Below, in pieces: positions 28,409-37,213 of a stretch of DNA of 64,000 bases. The notes under the pieces are model-generated. The model worked only from the letters and a program-made list of their open reading frames with translations, searched no databases and had not been told where the DNA came from. Source of the stretch: Pseudomonas huaxiensis (GTDB taxonomy: Bacteria > Pseudomonadota > Gammaproteobacteria > Pseudomonadales > Pseudomonadaceae); NCBI RefSeq assembly GCF_003231275.1, contig NZ_QKVL01000001.1:496001-560000 (forward strand). The letters run 5' to 3'. The position numbers were made by a program, and so were the translations under genes. The first letter of the stretch is position 1, and every line of letters starts with the position of its first letter.

Positions 28409-28642
28409 ATGAGTGAGCCTGTGACGTACTTTTGGATTGTGTTAGCAGGAATTATCGTGCTGGCTGATTTGTGGGCGATCGTGAGTGTTTTCCGCAGTGA
28501 CAAAACTGATGCCACCAAGATCATGTGGTCATTGATTCTGGTGGTTCTTCCTATTCTTGGACTCGCGATTTGGGGTGTAGCAGGGCCCCGTGGAATCAAG
28601 CGCGGAACGGGGCCGACCTCCGACGAGCATAGTAAAGGGTAG
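28409..28642 (+). CDS. PLDc_N-domain small membrane protein
   Basis: The 77-residue protein has two transmembrane helices (about 6-27 and 37-57) joined by SVFRSDKTDATKIMW and followed by a short hydrophilic tail. This is the phospholipase D N-terminal-like module, which occurs alone as a small stress-induced membrane protein. It has no catalytic HKD motif. A GGAGAAACG site precedes the ATG. Confidence 0.75.
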   Translation: MSEPVTYFWIVLAGIIVLADLWAIVSVFRSDKTDATKIMWSLILVVLPILGLAIWGVAGPRGIKRGTGPTSDEHSKG

Positions 28643-28709
28643 GGTACGAACCACGCGTTGCGAGTTCGGCTCGCGCTCAGAGGCCTCTTATAGGCGGTGG
28701 CGGGTAGTA

Positions 28710-28919
28710 TCAGTGTCTGGTGGATTGGCGTGCTCCAAACACGCCGGCCTGATACTCAGCTATCGCTTGGAACAAGCTCTCGGCCTCTAAGCGCAGGCGC
28801 TCGACCGTCTCGGCTGAGCAATGAGTAGATCTGGCCTCTTGGTAGCGGCGTAAGGCTTCAGTCGCTTCCTTGGTCAGAGGTTCGAGAGAAATCATAGCCT
28901 CGGTTAGTGATTGCTTCAT
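28710..28919 (-). CDS. Hypothetical small helical protein
   Basis: The 69-residue protein is predicted helical throughout (TEAMISLEPLTKEATEALRR, then AETVERLRLEAESLFQAI). A GGGAT-type site lies 14 bases before the ATG. No family recognised. It sits between stress genes in the opposite orientation to its left neighbour. Confidence 0.5.
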   Translation of the reverse strand: MKQSLTEAMISLEPLTKEATEALRRYQEARSTHCSAETVERLRLEAESLFQAIAEYQAGVFGARQSTRH

Positions 28920-29111
28920 AAATGCTAGATCCCTGCGGTGGCCGTCCAGAATGATACGTCTCCCTCAATCTACGGGGGCTATCTTTAAATTATGGCTCAA
29001 ATATGAGTGCCGCACTGCAGATATCAGTCTTCTGCAGCGCGATACCCGCCGAGGCTCAAGAATGGGACGATGGGAGCTGCGGGGAGGCCGGGACGTGAGT
29101 CATCTTCTTGG

Positions 29112-29137
29112 CGGAGAGGCCGCGCCCGACCTCTCCG
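29112..29137 (-). terminator. Stem-loop after fdhA
   Basis: CGGAGAGG and CCTCTCCG form an 8-base stem with a 10-base loop about 16 bases beyond the fdhA stop. There is no T run on the minus strand, so it may be a 3' end stabiliser and not a true intrinsic terminator. Confidence 0.4.
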
Positions 29138-29152
29138 AAAAGGCCCAGCGGT

Positions 29153-30292
29153 CTAAGCGGCGGGTTTGAGAACAACCTTCGTCCATCCATCATCGCGCGC
29201 ATCGAAATGCTTGTAGGCATCAGGCCCTTCCGCGAGCTTCAGGCGGTGGGAAATGATCTGCGACGGCGTTGCACGACCATGATGGATCAATTCGGCTAGC
29301 CGGCGGTTGTAGGCTTTGACGTTGGCCTGACCGGTGCGGATCTGCTGCCCCTTGAACCAGAACGCGCCGAAGTCGAAGGCCATCTTGCCTTCCTTGGCCA
29401 GTTCGTTCTTCGCACCTGGATCCTGCGGGACAAAAACGCCAACCACGCCGATGCCGCCGGTCGCTTTCGTCGAGGCCACCAGGTTGTTCATGGTGAGGTA
29501 ATTGGCCTCGTGGCCATGGCGATCGCAGCACTGATAGCCCACACACTCGCAGCCTCGGTCCGTGCCCTTGCCATGAGTGAGGTTGAGGATCTGCTCCACT
29601 GCCTGCTGCTCGACGGAATTGATTGGCGTGGCGCCCATCTGCGCTGCCAGCTTCAGCCGGTCCGGCTGGTTGTCGATGACGAACACCTGGGAGGCGCCCT
29701 TGATCATGGCGGAATGGGCAGCCATCAGGCCAACGGGCCCAGCCCCGTAGATGGCGATGCTTTCCCCCGGTAGGAGGCCGGCCAGTTCGGTGGCGTGCCA
29801 GCCGGTCGGGAAGATGTCCGAAAGCATGACGTAGTCATCCTCGCGCTCCTGGGCATCCTCTGGCAGGACCAGGCAGTTGAAGTCCGCATAGGGCACCCGA
29901 AGCAGCTCCGCTTGGCCACCTTGGTACGGCCCCATCTCGGCGAACCCATATGCGGCACCAGCCGAGCCGGGATTGGCGGTCAGGCAGAAGCCCGTCAGGC
30001 CTTTTTCGCAGTTCTCGCAGAAGCCGCAGCCGATGTTGAACGGCAGGCAGACCCGATCGCCCACCTTCACCCGATCGACTCCAAGCCCCACCTCGATGAC
30101 CTCGCCCAGGTTCTCGTGCCCGAAGACCCGACCGGCCTCGAATGAGGTACGACCTTCATACATGTGGAGGTCCGAACCACAGATGTTGGTGGTGGTAATG
30201 CGGACCAGGACATCGGTGGGCTTCTCGATTCTGGCGTCTGGTACGTCTTTCACTGCGACGTCACGCGGACCGTTGTACACGATTGCTTTCAT
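29153..30292 (-). CDS. fdhA: Glutathione-independent formaldehyde dehydrogenase
   Basis: This 379-residue zinc alcohol-dehydrogenase-family enzyme has the catalytic-zinc segment NICGSDLHMYEGRT with GHENLG, the structural zinc cluster CGFCENCEKGLTGFC at about 95-110, and a nucleotide-binding glycine motif YGAGPVGLMA. It is close to the NAD-dependent formaldehyde dismutase/dehydrogenase of P. putida. It oxidises formaldehyde to formate, so here it would be a detoxification function of the stress cluster. Confidence 0.9.
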   Translation of the reverse strand: MKAIVYNGPRDVAVKDVPDARIEKPTDVLVRITTTNICGSDLHMYEGRTSFEAGRVFGHENLGEVIEVGLGVDRVKVGDRVCLPFNIGCGFCENCEKGLTGFCLTANPGSAGAAYGFAEMGPYQGGQAELLRVPYADFNCLVLPEDAQEREDDYVMLSDIFPTGWHATELAGLLPGESIAIYGAGPVGLMAAHSAMIKGASQVFVIDNQPDRLKLAAQMGATPINSVEQQAVEQILNLTHGKGTDRGCECVGYQCCDRHGHEANYLTMNNLVASTKATGGIGVVGVFVPQDPGAKNELAKEGKMAFDFGAFWFKGQQIRTGQANVKAYNRRLAELIHHGRATPSQIISHRLKLAEGPDAYKHFDARDDGWTKVVLKPAA

Positions 30293-30436
30293 CTTGGACT
30301 CCCGATTGAAAGGGCGAACGAATCACACCCTGTTCAGATCAGGTACCGGGAAAAGCAGCTGCGTTCCCCCGCGTCACGAAGAGGAAGGACCAAAGGTGCT
30401 AACCAATGACGGCACATAATCTTGTCCGCCAACGGT

Positions 30437-31765
30437 CTATCGTCGGTAGCGAGCCAGAATGGGCTGTGTCGTCACGCCGTGCAGCAGGATGCTCAATGCC
30501 ACCACCGAGACGGTTAGATTGATGATCAGCTCACCAGTACTTGGCGATAGGTCATGACTGAGGCAATAGAACAGGTAGTACAGGCTGCCGATGCCGCGAA
30601 TGCCGAACCAGCCGATCAGCACTCGCTGCTGATAGTCCAGCAGCTTGTCCCAAGGCATGAGTACAACACTCAGGGGCCGGATCAGCAGGAACAGAGCGCC
30701 GGCCACAATCAGGGCCCGCCAGTCCCAGTGCTCGATCAGGACCACGCCTAGCAACGTCACCAGAAAAACCTCCATGGCCCGCTCCACGAGACTGCCAAAG
30801 GCCAGCATGTCGCCGAGCATAATGCCGGCGGCCACCTGTGCCTCCTCCAGCGACTCCACATTACCTTTCACTGCGTGCTCAGGCGCTAGGTGCTGGTGAC
30901 CGACCACCGGCTGCACCAGGTGCTCGGCCGGCTCGGCCTGGTCGGTGCTGGTGCGGGCCTCCGCCTGGCGCAGGCCGAGGCCCGCCGCGAAAACGGCGAG
31001 GAAGCCATAGGCATGGATGAGTTCGGCAAAAAAATACGCCAGCGCGATCAAAGCCAGGGTCAAGTAGTCATTCGGCGAGATCGTGCTGTCTTCGTTGCGG
31101 ATGCGCAGATACAGCGTGAGTTGGCCAAGGCCTCGGCCCATCCAGTAACCACTGAGCAGGCCCGCCGGGACCGCCCATAGCACGCTGCCCGTCAGCCAGC
31201 CGCCAAGACTCTGGCCGATGCCTGTGGTGTGCTGCATCAGCAGCAGGCCGAGCAGCACGAACGGAAACGCCACGCCATCGTTAAGGCCGGCCTCGCCGGA
31301 CAAGCCGAAACGCACGCCATCGTAGTCCTGTGCATCGCTGACCTGGACCAAGGTGGCGAGCACCGGGTCGGTGGGAGCCAGGATTGCACCGATCAGCACG
31401 GAAACACCCCAGCCCAGATTCATACCGTAGTGCAAGAGCAGGGTCACGCCGCCGATGCACAGAAGCATCACCGGGCCAGCCAGGAGGAACGCAATCTTCC
31501 AGCGCTGGTGGTGGAGCGGCAGGCGCAGCTTGAGGCCGCTGACGAACAACGAGAACAGCACTGCCGCTTCGGTCAGGTGTTCCATCCAGCCCCTGGACGA
31601 CGAAATCGGCAACTGCAACAGACCGAGCCCGGCAGGGCCTAGGCCGATTCCGAGACCCAGGCATACGACGGCTGTGGTGACCGGTGTCCAGCGCAGATAG
31701 GAAGATGTCAGGGCCAATACCAGCAGCACCATTCCCAAGGTGGCGACCCAGATGATGAAACTCAT
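30437..31765 (-). CDS. CPA1-family Na+/H+ (or K+/H+) antiporter
   Basis: The 442-residue protein has about twelve transmembrane helices, including GAILAPTDPVLA and SGEAGLNDGVAFPF, the ND motif of CPA1 cation/proton antiporters. There is a hydrophilic insert at about 270-300. It exchanges monovalent cations for protons at the inner membrane and would help with pH or salt stress. The fdhA start lies 144 bases downstream on the same strand. Confidence 0.88.
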   Translation of the reverse strand: MSFIIWVATLGMVLLVLALTSSYLRWTPVTTAVVCLGLGIGLGPAGLGLLQLPISSSRGWMEHLTEAAVLFSLFVSGLKLRLPLHHQRWKIAFLLAGPVMLLCIGGVTLLLHYGMNLGWGVSVLIGAILAPTDPVLATLVQVSDAQDYDGVRFGLSGEAGLNDGVAFPFVLLGLLLMQHTTGIGQSLGGWLTGSVLWAVPAGLLSGYWMGRGLGQLTLYLRIRNEDSTISPNDYLTLALIALAYFFAELIHAYGFLAVFAAGLGLRQAEARTSTDQAEPAEHLVQPVVGHQHLAPEHAVKGNVESLEEAQVAAGIMLGDMLAFGSLVERAMEVFLVTLLGVVLIEHWDWRALIVAGALFLLIRPLSVVLMPWDKLLDYQQRVLIGWFGIRGIGSLYYLFYCLSHDLSPSTGELIINLTVSVVALSILLHGVTTQPILARYRR

Positions 31766-31918
31766 GGAAGTGGTGGCCTCTATTGCTGCGGGTCTTCAAT
31801 GTCAGACGCGGCAGCGTTTCGGCCGTTCCACCGGCATGCGACGGCCCGGCGGAAACAAATCGCTGGTCTATATTCTTTGGGGCCTGAGCGGGTCAGGCGT
31901 CAACGAGGACAAGGGAAT

Positions 31919-32095
31919 ATGGCTGACGATCTTACCAACCGGGGGCCGCAAGACCGGTCTCGCATCAACCTGTCGGAATCGTGGGAGGTCCAGTACTGGA
32001 CCAAGAAGTTCGGCGTCACCGAGCAGCAGCTTCGCGACGCGGTCAAGGCGGTGGGTTCCAGCGCCGACGCCGTCCAGAAGAAGCTCGGCAAGTAG
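31919..32095 (+). CDS. DUF3606 small protein
   Basis: The 58-residue protein shows the DUF3606 pattern: INLSESWEVQYWTKKFGVT then QLRDAVKAVGSSADAV. These small proteins are common in stress gene clusters; their function is unknown. The ATG at 31919 follows AAGGG; the frame is open upstream without a site. It is divergent from the antiporter gene. Confidence 0.8.
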   Translation: MADDLTNRGPQDRSRINLSESWEVQYWTKKFGVTEQQLRDAVKAVGSSADAVQKKLGK

Positions 32096-32121
32096 ATGGC
32101 GGGCTGAGGGTCACATGCCTT

Positions 32122-32146
32122 CATCCCGCCACCGCCCGGCGGGATG
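32122..32146. terminator. Stem-loop between convergent genes
   Basis: CATCCCGCC and GGCGGGATG form a perfect 9-base stem with a 7-base loop, 26 bases after the DUF3606 stop and 9 bases from the end of the opposing gene. It is placed to end transcription in both directions, though neither side has a T run. Confidence 0.55.
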
Positions 32147-32155
32147 GGGCACACC

Positions 32156-32452
32156 TCACATGCCGCGTTGCTTCGCTACCGATACAGAGGCGGCCCGACC
32201 AAGTTGTCGGGCGTGCGCAACACCCCAATGTAGTGCGCGGGTCATTGTCTCACCGGGACGCTTGTCGAAGCCCTCTTCAGAGAGCGGCCTACCGAGCTCA
32301 TCGTAGATCCCGACGAAGAGTTGAGTTTCTCCCGTCCGCGCCAAGCGTACCTGCACATCGATCGTACATCCGTTATCCAGTTTTTCATCATGGGTACGGT
32401 GATGTAGATCGGGATCTGCCCATTCCCAGAATGTCTGTCCCCGCTGTTTCAT
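32156..32452 (-). CDS. Hypothetical stress-cluster protein
   Basis: The 98-residue soluble protein has alternating beta segments (TIDVQVRLARTGETQLFVGI) and an SEEGFDKRPGETMTRAL stretch. I recognise no domain by name. Similar small genes accompany CinA and DUF3606 genes in pseudomonad stress clusters, which is my reason for placing it there. Confidence 0.55.
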   Translation of the reverse strand: MKQRGQTFWEWADPDLHHRTHDEKLDNGCTIDVQVRLARTGETQLFVGIYDELGRPLSEEGFDKRPGETMTRALHWGVAHARQLGRAASVSVAKQRGM

Positions 32453-32595
32453 TGAGCCAGCCCTATGCCAGTTTGGTCTGTCGTTTCGTCAAAGTAGCGT
32501 AACTGATCCGACTGTCCAGCTTGTCGATAAACCGATTTGACATGAGGCAGGCCTGAGTAAGCGATTGCGGCTGGTACGCTCCTCAATCCTGCGCT

Positions 32596-32623
32596 GAACC
32601 AATCGTTTCGGAAAACCGTCAAC
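32596..32623 (+). promoter_or_regulatory. Possible ECF (AlgU-type) promoter of the cinA-like gene
   Basis: GAACC at 32596 and GTCAA at 32618 are spaced about as expected for envelope-stress sigma factor promoters (GAACTT, 16-17 bases, TCNAA-like). It lies about 30 bases before the start of the CinA-like gene. The match is partial. Confidence 0.3.
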
Positions 32624-32650
32624 CCAGAAACAACGAGGCGGGCTAGAGCG

Positions 32651-33154
32651 ATGCGTGAGGATCCGGTTGCGGACGTACTGGCGTACTGCAAACAGCATGA
32701 CCTGCTGCTGACCACCGCCGAGTCCTGCACGGCGGGCTACATGATCTCGCTGCTGGCCACGGTGCCTGGCACTGGTGAGGTGGTGGAAAGCGGGTACGTG
32801 GTTTATTCCCCCCAAGCCAAACAACGACTGCTTGGTGTGACTCCCGAGACGATCGAACGATACGGCCTGACCAGTGAGGCCGTTGCCTGGGAAATGGCAA
32901 TTGGCGCGCTAAATGACAGCAAGGCAGATATTGCCATCGCCACTACTGGCGTCGCTGGCCCTGAGCCTGAAGATGGTATTGCTCCTGGCACACTGTGCTT
33001 TGCCTGGGCCTTTGCCGGGGAACCCCCAGCGGTCTTTACCCGCTGTCAGCGCTTTTTTGGGGAGCGCAGCGAGGTGATGCGGGAAGCGGCGCTCTATGGC
33101 CTGACTCAGCTTCCTCATTACCACCGGCGCTGGTTGCGGGGTGAACGGGCCTGA
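32651..33154 (+). CDS. CinA C-terminal-type nicotinamide-nucleotide amidohydrolase
   Basis: The 167-residue protein consists of the stand-alone CinA/PncC domain: LLTTAESCTAGYMISLLATV near the start, GYVVYSPQAKQRLLGV, and the ATTGVAGPEPEDG loop at about 98-110. Such enzymes deamidate NMN in pyridine nucleotide recycling. The MocF-like N-terminal half of full CinA is absent, as is usual for PncC. The length is normal for the family. Confidence 0.85.
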   Translation: MREDPVADVLAYCKQHDLLLTTAESCTAGYMISLLATVPGTGEVVESGYVVYSPQAKQRLLGVTPETIERYGLTSEAVAWEMAIGALNDSKADIAIATTGVAGPEPEDGIAPGTLCFAWAFAGEPPAVFTRCQRFFGERSEVMREAALYGLTQLPHYHRRWLRGERA

Positions 33155-33162
33155 GGGCATTG

Positions 33163-33672
33163 ATGATGAAGGAAGAAGAGCTGCACTCGCGGCGGTTTCC
33201 GGTCCACGAAGACATGCGGATGCAGCAGCGTGTCTGGAACTTCGAACGCATCGGCTGGTACACCTTGGTCCTTATCGTGCTCCTGGCGCTCGCCGGCGTA
33301 TTCGGCAACGGGCCGCTGAGCAATGCCGAAGCGGTCAGCGCCGACGGCAACCTTCGCGTGCAGTACCAGCGCTTGAGCCGCAGCGGCACGGTGGACGATC
33401 TGCGGATCTCGGTGCGAGGCGCAGCGGGAAAACCTGTGACATTGGTGCTGGACGGCACACTGCTGCGTGAGGCCAGCATCGAGACGATGCAGCCCGAACC
33501 TCAAACCTCGATGTCGCGAGGCCAGGCTCTGCTTCTCCAGTTGGGCACGAGTGCAGACGGCGTCGCCACCCTATACCTCACCGTTCGTTCGGAGTACGTC
33601 GGCACGCTGCAGGGGCTGGTAGAGGCAGGTCCCGGCACCTCCGTCAGTTTTTCAACCTTCCTGTTTCCCTAG
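33163..33672 (+). CDS. Membrane-anchored hypothetical protein paired with a YetF gene
   Basis: The 169-residue protein has a charged N-terminus, one transmembrane helix (YTLVLIVLLALAGVFG at about 34-49) and a beta-rich domain on the far side. It starts 8 bases after the CinA-like gene and ends 9 bases before the DUF421 gene, so all three look like one operon. A recurrent pairing with YetF-like proteins suggests they act together at the membrane, but no function is known. Confidence 0.65.
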   Translation: MMKEEELHSRRFPVHEDMRMQQRVWNFERIGWYTLVLIVLLALAGVFGNGPLSNAEAVSADGNLRVQYQRLSRSGTVDDLRISVRGAAGKPVTLVLDGTLLREASIETMQPEPQTSMSRGQALLLQLGTSADGVATLYLTVRSEYVGTLQGLVEAGPGTSVSFSTFLFP

Positions 33673-33681
33673 GAGCGTTTC

Positions 33682-34125
33682 ATGGACTCGATCCTCCGAG
33701 CCGCGGGCATGTATATCGCCCTGATGATCCTGTTCCGGATCGCCGGCAGACGCTCATTGGCAGACCTGACCACGTTCGACTTTGTGTTGCTGCTGATCAT
33801 TGGCGAGGCGACCCAACAGGCCCTGTTGGGAGAGGACTTCTCCTTTACCAACGCTATGCTGGTGATCGCCACGCTGATCGTCCTGGACGTAGGCCTGTCT
33901 CTGGCGAAGCTGAGCTCCCGGCCTCTTGCCCGCTTTCTCGATGGCCACGCCACCCTCGTGGTGGAACGGGGGCGTTTTCTTCATGAGCGGATGCGGCGAG
34001 CACGGCTTACCGAGGACGATATTCTGGAGTCGGCCCGTAACAGCCAAGGCGTGGAGAAGGTTGAACAGATCAAATTCGCGATCGTGGAGCGCAACGGGAA
34101 AATATCGATCATTCCCGAGGAATGA
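33682..34125 (+). CDS. YetF-like (DUF421) membrane protein
   Basis: The 147-residue protein has three hydrophobic helices (about 5-80) followed by the DUF421 cytoplasmic segment LVVERGRFLHERMRRARLTEDDI and a KVEQIKFAIVERNGKISII end. A TAGGAGCG site precedes the ATG. The family is common in bacteria and linked to envelope stress or sporulation; its role is unknown. Confidence 0.8.
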   Translation: MDSILRAAGMYIALMILFRIAGRRSLADLTTFDFVLLLIIGEATQQALLGEDFSFTNAMLVIATLIVLDVGLSLAKLSSRPLARFLDGHATLVVERGRFLHERMRRARLTEDDILESARNSQGVEKVEQIKFAIVERNGKISIIPEE

Positions 34126-34132
34126 CCGTTTT

Positions 34133-34540
34133 CTACGGAGTCAGGCCCGAGCTTGGTTGGCCGCGTCCAGCCCATTCAGTCAGCAGTTGCGCAAGGGCGA
34201 CATCAAGCTCCTCGATCGACCAGGGCTTGAAGAGGAAACTCATCGGCGCGGGCAAATGCTCCGTATCCAGGGGGTAGCCCGACGTCAGAAGCACAGGCAG
34301 GGTCGCCCACTTCTGCTTGATCATTTCCGCTAGCTCCAGGCCCTTTATGGTGCCTGGTACGCCATGGTCGGCGATAACCAGATCGCATTGGCCTTGCTGC
34401 TCCAGCAAGTAGACGAGCGCGTCTTCGGCATTGTTGAAGGCCACAGAGGCGGCGCCGCGTCCATCAATGATGCTGACGAGGAGATCCCGCAAGACCAGAT
34501 CGTCCTCAATCACGACGATGCGGCAACCGGATAATTCCAT
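34133..34540 (-). CDS. Single-domain (CheY-like) response regulator
   Basis: The 135-residue receiver domain without an output domain has the acidic pair in VVIEDD, the phospho-acceptor aspartate in LVIADHGVPG, the threonine/serine in LLTSGYP and the lysine in FLFKPW. It starts at the ATG at 34540, 10 bases from the end of the M42 peptidase gene. It has a decayed paralogue at 37625-37978 and a further relative at 37214-37618. Confidence 0.8.
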   Translation of the reverse strand: MELSGCRIVVIEDDLVLRDLLVSIIDGRGAASVAFNNAEDALVYLLEQQGQCDLVIADHGVPGTIKGLELAEMIKQKWATLPVLLTSGYPLDTEHLPAPMSFLFKPWSIEELDVALAQLLTEWAGRGQPSSGLTP

Positions 34541-34550
34541 ACCTGAGCGC

Positions 34551-35648
34551 TCAACGTTCACGCGGCTTTCCTTCCTGATCCGTTGTGCAGACTTTATCGG
34601 TCGATGGATGTATCAAATATTCGACCAGTGTAGCAGCACAGGCCGAAATACCTTCTGACAGAACCATTTCAAAGCCATGAGTGTTTTCTGTTGGGATGGC
34701 AATACACCCCGCCAGGGCGTCAACACCCGTACTCAGCACGGCGCTGGCGTCAGAGGCGAAATCCACCAGCAGTGCTGACTGTGGCTCATAACCTGCGCGA
34801 ATGGTAGCGGCCATTAAGGCCTGAACGACCGAACGGCTGTAATAGTCTTTCTGGTCGCCGGTATTGATGATCGGATGGGCAGAAAGCGAAGTGTCGTATT
34901 CCTCCAGAACCGGCCCGACCTCCACGGCGATGGTGGTATCGCCAGGGAGTCTGGATGCGGCGTACAGGGCGCCGGCATTGGACTCTTCCTCCAGGGTGGT
35001 ACAAACGAACCAGACGTCCTGCTTCAGTCGCTCGCGGTTTTGCTGCAGCAGCCTTGCCGCCTCTATCACCGCGACCAGCGGAGCCCGATCGTTCAGAAAA
35101 TGGGCGGCGATGCAATCTTGCACCCTGAACGGCCTGCGCCAGTGCTGGCTGAGCACCACCCGGCTACCGGGACGGACACCGACCCGTTCCAGTTCCTGCT
35201 TCGACTTCCGGGTAACGACGTAGACATCTTTCCATTGCACGTCACCGGAAAGCACATCCCGACCACTGGGCGTGCTACCACTGTTATGCATAGAGCCATA
35301 CGACAGAACGCCGGGGAGGACCTCCTGATCCCCCAGGATATCGACTGGACAAACGCCGAAGGAAACGGGCTGGGCGCCACCCAGCGCCACCACCTCAAGG
35401 TGGCCGTCGGCGCGGACCCTCTTCACGATCATCGCGATTTCATCGAGGTGAGCCATGACCCGGATCGCCGACTGCGGCTCGACGTTCCCCGGCGCCCGGA
35501 CCACCCCGAGCACATTGCCCGCCCTGTCGGTCTCCACGGTGTCGCCCCAGCGCCCCAGCTCTCGCAGGCAAACCGTGCGAACCTCATCCTCCTGGCCGCC
35601 AGGCCCCCTAGCGATCAGCAGTTCTTCAAGCAGGCATTCGAAATTCAT
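34551..35648 (-). CDS. M42-family metallo-aminopeptidase
   Basis: The 365-residue protein has the dinuclear metal ligands of M42 peptidases: RVMAHLDEIAM (His-Asp), CIAAHFLNDRAP, TTLEEESNAGA (catalytic and ligand glutamates), and AVEVGPV and IPTENTHGFE near the end. It would cleave N-terminal residues from peptides in the cytoplasm. It may serve protein turnover under stress. The ATG at 35648 gives the standard family start. Confidence 0.85.
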   Translation of the reverse strand: MNFECLLEELLIARGPGGQEDEVRTVCLRELGRWGDTVETDRAGNVLGVVRAPGNVEPQSAIRVMAHLDEIAMIVKRVRADGHLEVVALGGAQPVSFGVCPVDILGDQEVLPGVLSYGSMHNSGSTPSGRDVLSGDVQWKDVYVVTRKSKQELERVGVRPGSRVVLSQHWRRPFRVQDCIAAHFLNDRAPLVAVIEAARLLQQNRERLKQDVWFVCTTLEEESNAGALYAASRLPGDTTIAVEVGPVLEEYDTSLSAHPIINTGDQKDYYSRSVVQALMAATIRAGYEPQSALLVDFASDASAVLSTGVDALAGCIAIPTENTHGFEMVLSEGISACAATLVEYLIHPSTDKVCTTDQEGKPRER

Positions 35649-35909
35649 GATTGCTCCGTTCCGGTACACCCAGGTCGATAGACCGTCTGCCTCGGGGGCT
35701 GTTCAGAAGCGTTCAAACATTGATGACCCAAATACCCATGCTGGAAACCGCCGGGAAACAAGGCGTTTGTGCGCGACAGGCTAACCCTCTCATCCTTTAA
35801 CGCACCTCGTCCGACACGGAGCGATTCGAGTGAATGATCGAAGCCATTCCAGGCGTCCTAGAGGAACACAGACTTTCCTGTGTGAAACCAGAACATGAGG
35901 TGAAAGATC

Positions 35910-36131
35910 ATGGCAAACAACCAGAGCAATCGCGGCCATCAGGGCGGGAGCGCAAACAGCAATCCGGGCAACTTCGCAAACGATCGGGAGAAAGTGGCGG
36001 AAGCCGGACGCAAGGGCGGGAAGTCATCTGGTGGCAATTTCGCCAATGACCACGAACGAGCCTCCGAGGCCGGACGTACCGGTGGTCAGCAGAGCCATGG
36101 CGGCGGTCGTCCAAGCGGCAACAGTCGCTGA
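35910..36131 (+). CDS. KGG-repeat stress protein (GsiB-like)
   Basis: The 73-residue hydrophilic protein consists of repeats of the type GNFANDREKVAEAGRKGG, in two near-perfect copies (about 20-37 and 42-59), with glycine- and serine-rich ends. KGG/GsiB proteins are highly soluble and induced by desiccation, salt or starvation through the general stress response. A GGTGAAAG site lies 3 bases before the ATG. Confidence 0.88.
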   Translation: MANNQSNRGHQGGSANSNPGNFANDREKVAEAGRKGGKSSGGNFANDHERASEAGRTGGQQSHGGGRPSGNSR

Positions 36132-36178
36132 TCCGATCAGTGCTGTACCAAGGCGGCTCACGCCCTGGTACTCCTTTC

Positions 36179-36460
36179 TCACGTCGTAGAAAACTTTCCA
36201 ACATCTACCGGCTGGGGCACGAAAGCTGGCCCTTGGCCTGATACCCGCCATTTGACGTTTGTGATCCCATGACGCTCGGCCATTGGCCTGCTCACTTTCT
36301 TGAGCGAGTGCTGGCCGAACCTCGGAATCAGTCCCACACCCGCGTCGCAACTCGCCCAATGCCAGGCTTCGGCGTTGTCCATCTTCTCCAGGCGGATAAT
36401 GAAAGTTCGATAGCTGCCGTGCAGCTCGTATTCGATGACGTATAGCGGTGATCCTGCCAT
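36179..36460 (-). CDS. Small hypothetical protein (DUF6555-like)
   Basis: The 93-residue protein contains YVIEYELHGSYRTFIIRLEK and the strongly protein-like WHWASCDAGVGLIPRFG segment followed by KWRVSG. I recall this as a pseudomonad-restricted family (possibly DUF6555), unconfirmed. It is convergent with the KGG gene. Confidence 0.65.
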   Translation of the reverse strand: MAGSPLYVIEYELHGSYRTFIIRLEKMDNAEAWHWASCDAGVGLIPRFGQHSLKKVSRPMAERHGITNVKWRVSGQGPAFVPQPVDVGKFSTT

Positions 36461-36645
36461 GGGGGTTCTCTCCACTTGTTAACCAAGCCTATGGAGCGGA
36501 GGAGAGATGACGAAATTCAGTCGGATTTAATCAGCGGCGAAGACCACCACGGCAGCGGCTCGCATCACTACGCGAGAAAATGTAAAAAAGATTTCAGGCG
36601 CTTGTTGCGGTCCCATGGATATAGGGACCAAAAAGGAAGGAAATC

Positions 36646-37068
36646 ATGAAATTCGCGATGTTTTGCCAGTGGCTGTCGAACCGAGCAGGCAGCCCTCGGA
36701 CGTTTCTGGTGGCCATGCTTCTGATCTTGCTCTGGGCTGTCACGGGGCCTTGGTTTCACTACAACGACACCTGGCAGCTCATCATCAACACCTCTACGAC
36801 GATCATCACTTTCCTGATGGTGTTTCTGATCCAAAACACGCAGAACAGGGATAACGACATCATCCACGTGAAGCTGGACGAGCTGATCCGCGCCACCAAG
36901 TCGGCTCAACGTTCTGTCTTGGACTTGGAGGATATGGACAGCAAAGAGCTTCCAGCACTGCGCAGGGAATACCGCGCGATGGCTGAAAATTGCGGTCAAG
37001 TGGATCTGCAAGAGCCTAGCGCTTCCGACGACGGAAAGGAGCACGGAAGAATCGAGCAGCAACGCTAG
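36646..37068 (+). CDS. Low-affinity iron permease family protein
   Basis: The 140-residue protein has two transmembrane helices (about 20-37 and 45-64), the TSTTIITFLMVFLIQNTQNRD signature of the family and the IHVKLDELIRAT segment. Despite the family name, bacterial members are small membrane proteins of unproven transport function. An AAGGAAGGAAA site precedes the ATG. A short inverted repeat, GGTCCC and GGGACC, lies about 20-35 bases upstream. Confidence 0.82.
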   Translation: MKFAMFCQWLSNRAGSPRTFLVAMLLILLWAVTGPWFHYNDTWQLIINTSTTIITFLMVFLIQNTQNRDNDIIHVKLDELIRATKSAQRSVLDLEDMDSKELPALRREYRAMAENCGQVDLQEPSASDDGKEHGRIEQQR

Positions 37069-37213
37069 CTTGGAGCGCTTGATTGATTAGGGGAGTCAGA
37101 ATGAATTTTTCTGGTACTAGCGATGTCGTAATGATATCGCGCACCAAGCCGCCTTGAGGACGGCGACAGGATGTCAGCTTCGACCGGGTGCGCATTACGC
37201 GAGCCAGACGACG

